Below are positions 49,741 through 52,931 of a DNA stretch of 52,931 bases, piece after piece. The stretch is from positions 1 to 52,931 of the forward strand of contig DATLFP010000184.1 in the NCBI GenBank assembly GCA_035540955.1, read 5' to 3'. This stretch comes from DATLFP01 sp035540955. Lineage in GTDB: Bacteria > Actinomycetota > Acidimicrobiia > Acidimicrobiales > CADCSY01. The notes under the pieces are model-generated. The model had not been told where the DNA came from. It saw only the letters and a list, made by a program, of their open reading frames with translations, and did not search any database. The translations under genes and the position numbers were made by a program. Each line of letters begins with the position of its first letter. Positions within the stretch are counted from its first letter, which is position 1.

Positions 49741-51330
49741 TCAGATCAGTGAGCGTTCGTGGGCCCAGGCCGTGGCTGCGGAGCGGGAGCCGACGCCGAG
49801 CTTGGTGTAGATGTTGCTCAGGTGGCGGGCCACGGTGTGCTCGCTGACCACCAGCTCCCCCGCCACTTCCCTGTTGGTGCCGCCGCGAGCGACGAGGCGA
49901 AGCACCTCGATCTCCCGCGACGACAGCGGAGACGGTGGCGCGTGGCCGAGGAGCGCGGCAACCCGCCGCTCATCGGGCTCAGCGCCGAGGCGCTGGTACG
50001 TGTCGCGTGCTGCGGTGAGCTCGAGCTGGGCGGTGTCGAGCTCGTCGATCGCCCGCGCCGCCGTGCCGCGGACCTCGCGGGCTCGGGCTCCGTCGTAGGG
50101 CAGGCCCAACCCCTGGAACCGCTCGACGGCCTCACCGGCACGGCGGCACGCCGCCAGGGCGTCGCCGCGAGCGAGCAGCACCTGGGCCTCGGTGGTGCGC
50201 TTGACGGCGTCGAGGTAGATGCTCGTGGCCTCACCGACGGCGTCGCTCATCGCCGCGGCCGCATCGGCAGCTGCGTCGACGTCGCCAGCCGCGAGATGGG
50301 CTTCGGCGAGGGCGGCGAGCAGCTCGGTTCGTCGCCGGGGCGCCAACGGCGGTGGCTCCAGCGCCAGCCGCAACCCGTTGACCGCGGCAGCGCGCCGTCC
50401 CTGCGCCAGCCGCACCCGAGCGAGGCCCGGCTGCGGGACACGGCCGAGCTGGTGGGCGCGGGTGAACGCCTCCTCGCCGAGGTCGAGGTCGCCGGCCATC
50501 CGGTGCAGCTCGCCGATCAGGTAGTGGGCCTCACCGGCGTAGCGGGGGTCGTGGCTGGTGAGCTCGTCGCACGCCTGCTGCGCCATGGCCGCCGCGGTCT
50601 CCCACGTACCCCGCAGCGCGGCCAGCTCGACGACGTGCAGGCGGCAGATCCCCGGGTAGAGCCGACCCTCCCGGAGGTCGTCACACCACCGCATGGCCGA
50701 GTCGCTCCACTCGATGGCACGGGTCAGGTCGGCAAGGTCGTGGCAGGTCGACAGTGCGTTGCAGTACACCCACCCGGTGAACAGCGGGGTGAGCTCACCG
50801 TTGACCACCGCGACCATCGCTTCGTCGAGTGCGGTGATCCCGTCATCGAGCTGGCCGCACGCGACGAGTGACCGCCCCTTCGCCTGCAGCGCCATGGCCG
50901 TCAGGTCGGCGTGGCCGGTTTCGCGACCGAGTGCCACAGCACGCTCGGCGTGGGCCACCGCGTCCTCCAGCGCACCGGCACCGGCGGCGAGGTCGGACTC
51001 GGCGACGGCCAGGAACCCCGCGACCTCCGGCTCCTCGGCGTGGCCGGTCTCGCGACGCGCCCGCTCCAGCCAACCGTTGGCCAGCGCCGTCTCGCCGACG
51101 AGCGCGTGGTCGTAGAACAGCTGCCACGCCGCCATCGCGGCGCCGGCATGGTTGCCGTCGTCGAGATGGGCGGTGAAGGCCCGGCCCAGCACGGCGATCG
51201 AGTCGTCGGGACGGTCGAGCCAGAAGAGGCTCTCGCCCAGCAGGTCGAGCTCCGCCGCGCTCAACGACGAGAGCTCCCGCCCAGCCAGCTCGTCGTGGAT
51301 GGCCCGCCAGTCCGGACGTGAGCGGATCAT
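49741..51330 (-). CDS. LuxR-family regulator with TPR-like repeats
   Basis: The 529-residue product has about 450 residues of paired helices rich in Ala, Leu, Arg (TPR-like, e.g. AHAERAVALGRETGHADLTAMALQAKG in pieces) and a C-terminal LuxR HTH (about 465-528) with LSSREIEVLRLVARGGTNREVAGELVVSEHTVARHLSNIYTKLGV in parts. There is no N-terminal ATPase, unlike MalT-type regulators. The second ATG (51330) was chosen because TACGCT (51337-51342) ends 6 nt before it. An operator lies immediately upstream, so it may regulate itself and the divergent SnoaL gene. Confidence 0.85.
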   Translation of the reverse strand: MIRSRPDWRAIHDELAGRELSSLSAAELDLLGESLFWLDRPDDSIAVLGRAFTAHLDDGNHAGAAMAAWQLFYDHALVGETALANGWLERARRETGHAEEPEVAGFLAVAESDLAAGAGALEDAVAHAERAVALGRETGHADLTAMALQAKGRSLVACGQLDDGITALDEAMVAVVNGELTPLFTGWVYCNALSTCHDLADLTRAIEWSDSAMRWCDDLREGRLYPGICRLHVVELAALRGTWETAAAMAQQACDELTSHDPRYAGEAHYLIGELHRMAGDLDLGEEAFTRAHQLGRVPQPGLARVRLAQGRRAAAVNGLRLALEPPPLAPRRRTELLAALAEAHLAAGDVDAAADAAAAMSDAVGEATSIYLDAVKRTTEAQVLLARGDALAACRRAGEAVERFQGLGLPYDGARAREVRGTAARAIDELDTAQLELTAARDTYQRLGAEPDERRVAALLGHAPPSPLSSREIEVLRLVARGGTNREVAGELVVSEHTVARHLSNIYTKLGVGSRSAATAWAHERSLI

Positions 51331-51336
51331 CATCTC

Positions 51337-51364
51337 AGCGTATTTCGATGGTCAGAACTGATCA
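51337..51364. promoter_or_regulatory. luxR-type promoter and operator
   Basis: Minus-strand -10 TACGCT (51337-51342) with TGGTCAGAACTGATCA (51349-51364) just upstream, nearly palindromic (one mismatch between arms). It would overlap the -35 region of the regulator gene and lies 67 nt before the divergent SnoaL-like start. Confidence 0.55.
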
Positions 51365-51430
51365 CGGGCCCGGGCGACCATGGGCACGTCAAGCGATGCG
51401 GTCGCGCTCGGGACGTCGGATCCTCGGGAC

Positions 51431-51844
51431 ATGACCCACACCTCATCCAACATCCAGCTCGTGCAGGACGCCTACGCAGCCTTCGGCCGCGGCGACATCG
51501 ACGCCGTGATCGCGGCGATGCACCCCGACATCGAGTGGCACGAGGCCGAGCACTCCCCGTGGCACGCGCCCGGCGGCCACCACGGACCTGCTGAGGTCCT
51601 GACCAACGTGTTCGCACGGATCCCCCACGACTTCGACCGCTTCGAGGTCCACCCGACGACGTTTCACGACGCCGGAGAGACTGTGGTCGTCGAAGGCCGA
51701 TACCGCGCCCGCGCGGCAGCGATCTCCGACCCCCTCGACGCCCAGGTCTGCCATGTGTGGACCGTCCGCGACGGCAAGCTCGCAGCGTTCCAGCAGTACA
51801 CGGACACCTGGCAGTTCGCCCAGGTCACCAGCAGCTCGAGCTGA
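51431..51844 (+). CDS. SnoaL/NTF2-like protein
   Basis: The 137-residue product has the cone-shaped NTF2-like pattern: NIQLVQDAYAAFGRGDIDAVIAAMHPDIEWHEAEHSP, and later VVVEGRYRARAAAI and CHVWTVRDGKLAAFQQYTDT (given in pieces of the longer runs). Such domains serve as polyketide cyclases, hydrolases or binding proteins. ATG 51431 gives a normal family N-terminus; ATG 51380 would add 17 residues. It is divergent from the LuxR-type gene and shares its operator region. Confidence 0.8.
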   Translation: MTHTSSNIQLVQDAYAAFGRGDIDAVIAAMHPDIEWHEAEHSPWHAPGGHHGPAEVLTNVFARIPHDFDRFEVHPTTFHDAGETVVVEGRYRARAAAISDPLDAQVCHVWTVRDGKLAAFQQYTDTWQFAQVTSSSS

Positions 51845-51869
51845 TGACTGAGCCCCACGCGACATCACA

Positions 51870-51919
51870 TGGTGGAGACGATGGGACTCGAACCCACGAC
51901 CCCCTGCTTGCAAAGCAGG
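51870..51919 (-). pseudogene. 3' fragment of a tRNA-Ala(UGC) gene (candidate att site)
   Basis: The minus strand reads an anticodon arm CCTGC-TTTGCAA-GCAGG (UGC anticodon), then a T-arm with GGTTCGAGTCC, acceptor 3' strand CGTCTCC with U70 as needed for the alanine G3-U70 pair, discriminator A and an encoded CCA (51870-51872). The 5' half (acceptor GGG..., D-arm) is absent; the sequence beyond 51919 is unrelated. This is what a 3' tRNA attachment site copy looks like after island integration. The intact copy would be outside the window. Confidence 0.75.
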
Positions 51920-51963
51920 ATCAGGACGACGGACAGCTGGGCCTCTGGTGACGAAAGTCCTGC

Positions 51964-52041
51964 TCAGCGAGGCTTTCCGTTGACCGCCACGACCCCTCGC
52001 TGACCGCCCATGTCCACCGTGGTGGGCACGCGGTGGGCACG
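51964..52041. repeat. Repeat-rich junction between tRNA fragment and methyltransferase
   Basis: Contains the inverted repeat TCAGCGAGG (51964-51972) / CCTCGCTGA (51995-52003), the direct repeat TGACCGCC (51981-51988, 52001-52008) and the direct repeat GGTGGGCACG (52021-52030, 52032-52041). No coding sequence is recognised in 51920-52046. Such repeats may be recombinase arm sites or terminators. Confidence 0.45.
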
Positions 52042-52046
52042 GGACC

Positions 52047-52931
52047 TCACGCGACCTCAGTTGCGGCGTTCTCATCGAAGAGGGTGAGCTCGCTCGTCGG
52101 CGCTGGCGCCGCCTGCCCAGCTTCGGTCAAGTCCACTGTGCAATTCCCTGGCGAGGACGGGTTCCGCAGGGCGTCAAGAACATCTCCGTTGAGCGCATCG
52201 GAGTCACCCACGCTCGCGACGACGAACGAGCCACCCCCGCCCCAACCTGTCGACTGGGTGATCCCCCCCGGATCGGCGCCCATCACGACGCGAGCAAGTC
52301 GGGGGACCGTGAAGGCGGCCGCGGTAAACGATGACCGCTCCACAGCGATCCATCTCCGCTGCATCTTGTGTGCAACGGCCGCTGTCGTTCCGGAGCCAGC
52401 GAAGTAGTCCAGTACCAGTTCGGAGGGATCGGAACCGATGTGCACGATCCGCTCGAGGAGAGCTTCAGGTTTGGGCGTCGCGAACGCGTCCAGATCGGGA
52501 AAGAGCGCCATGAGGTGACGCTTCGCCTCATCGTTGGTTCCGGCTTCGTCCGGTCCCCACAGGGAAAACGGCACCAGCCCGCGAAGATGCTCGGGAAACA
52601 GCTTGATACGCGGGAGCCCGGCGCCGTCACGCGGGAACCAGATCCGGTTCTCTTGCAGCAGGCGGTCGTACACCGGTCGGGTCGCGTACCAGCTCCGGCC
52701 CTTCGGGGGGCGAAGCACGGCACCAGCCGGATTGACGATGTCGTAGTGCTGGTTGGCTCTGTAGCCCGGGGCTGTGAAGGGCGCGTCGGCCCATGGGCCC
52801 CGTGGATCGCCATCACGGTTGCGGAGCTCGCCGACGTCCTTCGGCAACAGGTTGCGCGATCGCTTCCATTGCTGCGGGCCGGCGGGCGCATAAACGTGGA
52901 TGTAGTCGTGATTGCTAGAGAACGCCGAGCG
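52047..52931 (-). CDS. mod: Type III restriction-modification DNA methyltransferase (Mod), partial
   Basis: Continues off the right edge; 294 codons are visible from the carboxyl side. The region matches type III Mod proteins: a YIHVYA strand, RNRDGDPRGPWADAPFTAPGY in pieces, LRPPKGRSWYATRP, NRIWFPRDGAGLPRIK, ATPKPEALLERIVHI and DYFAGSGTTAAVAHKM, which is the SAM motif I near the C-terminal side, as in beta-class enzymes. The DPPY motif would be beyond the edge. It modifies adenine (or cytosine) in DNA. No res gene lies downstream of mod; the tRNA fragment follows instead. The base composition is less GC-rich than the rest of the window, suggesting transfer. Confidence 0.88.
   Translation of the reverse strand, partial: RSAFSSNHDYIHVYAPAGPQQWKRSRNLLPKDVGELRNRDGDPRGPWADAPFTAPGYRANQHYDIVNPAGAVLRPPKGRSWYATRPVYDRLLQENRIWFPRDGAGLPRIKLFPEHLRGLVPFSLWGPDEAGTNDEAKRHLMALFPDLDAFATPKPEALLERIVHIGSDPSELVLDYFAGSGTTAAVAHKMQRRWIAVERSSFTAAAFTVPRLARVVMGADPGGITQSTGWGGGGSFVVASVGDSDALNGDVLDALRNPSSPGNCTVDLTEAGQAAPAPTSELTLFDENAATEVA

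Overview
The window is 52.9 kb of very GC-rich DNA with dense, mostly short-gapped genes. It carries the actinobacterial signature cluster fhaA-fhaB-pstP-rodA-pbpA-pknB followed by trpG/pabA and crgA, so the host is an actinomycete (phylum Actinomycetota). The mix of acyl-CoA genes, a PaaX-type regulator, CWB2 cell-wall repeats and a single PASTA kinase would fit Acidimicrobiia, but that class is an inference. Many genes have a TANNNT box ending 6-7 nt before the start codon and no Shine-Dalgarno, so leaderless mRNAs look common; I used this to choose several starts.

Layout. 0-0.5 kb: two tRNA-Ser genes. 0.5-5.7 kb: a TyrA-PheA fusion, larB-larC for the nickel-pincer cofactor, a lipoprotein and a MauE/DoxX-like membrane protein. 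5.7-14.6 kb: lipid and acyl-CoA metabolism (two crotonases, desaturase, PaaX regulator, Tat-type amidohydrolase, SDR, TesB thioesterase, Old Yellow Enzyme, nitronate monooxygenase). 14.6-18.6 kb: an AI-2E-type permease, a Na/Pi-symporter-like protein and release factor 3. 18.6-23.1 kb: a tightly overlapping operon of a GT4 glycosyltransferase, a predicted alpha/alpha-toroid protein with a zinc ribbon, a GH130 glycoside phosphorylase and a spermidine-synthase-like protein. 23.3-25.9 kb: a methyltransferase, an AbiE-type toxin-antitoxin pair with an AT-rich operator region, and tRNA-Leu(CAG). 26-34.2 kb: the cell-wall/kinase cluster, trpG/pabA and crgA. 34.3-39.3 kb: thiolase, a GAF histidine kinase and a GAF-GGDEF-EAL protein. 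39.3-41 kb: two intergenic regions that share a divergent promoter module and each appear to encode a ~190-nt terminator-ended small RNA on the minus strand, opposite a carboxymuconolactone-decarboxylase-family gene and a RidA gene. 41-47.8 kb: MsrA, a CWB2 plus phosphodiester-glycosidase protein, an M15 peptidase with a coiled coil, a D-aminoacylase-type amidohydrolase, and an ArsR regulator coupled to an SRPBCC-PDZ protein. 47.9-51.8 kb: an Xre/nucleotidyltransferase toxin-antitoxin-like pair, a methyltransferase, a LuxR-TPR regulator and a SnoaL-like protein; the last three share an operator motif. 51.9 kb to the end: the 3' part of a tRNA-Ala(UGC) gene without its 5' half, then a type III DNA methyltransferase in visibly less GC-rich DNA, which reads as the edge of an integrated island.

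The most interesting parts to me are the twin small-RNA loci with DnaA-box-like arrays in fixed register, the tRNA-Ala island boundary, the TyrA-X-PheA fusion, the GT4/toroid/GH130 operon and the SRPBCC-PDZ and CWB2-glycosidase fusions. All functional calls come from reading motifs in the translations; no database search was run.
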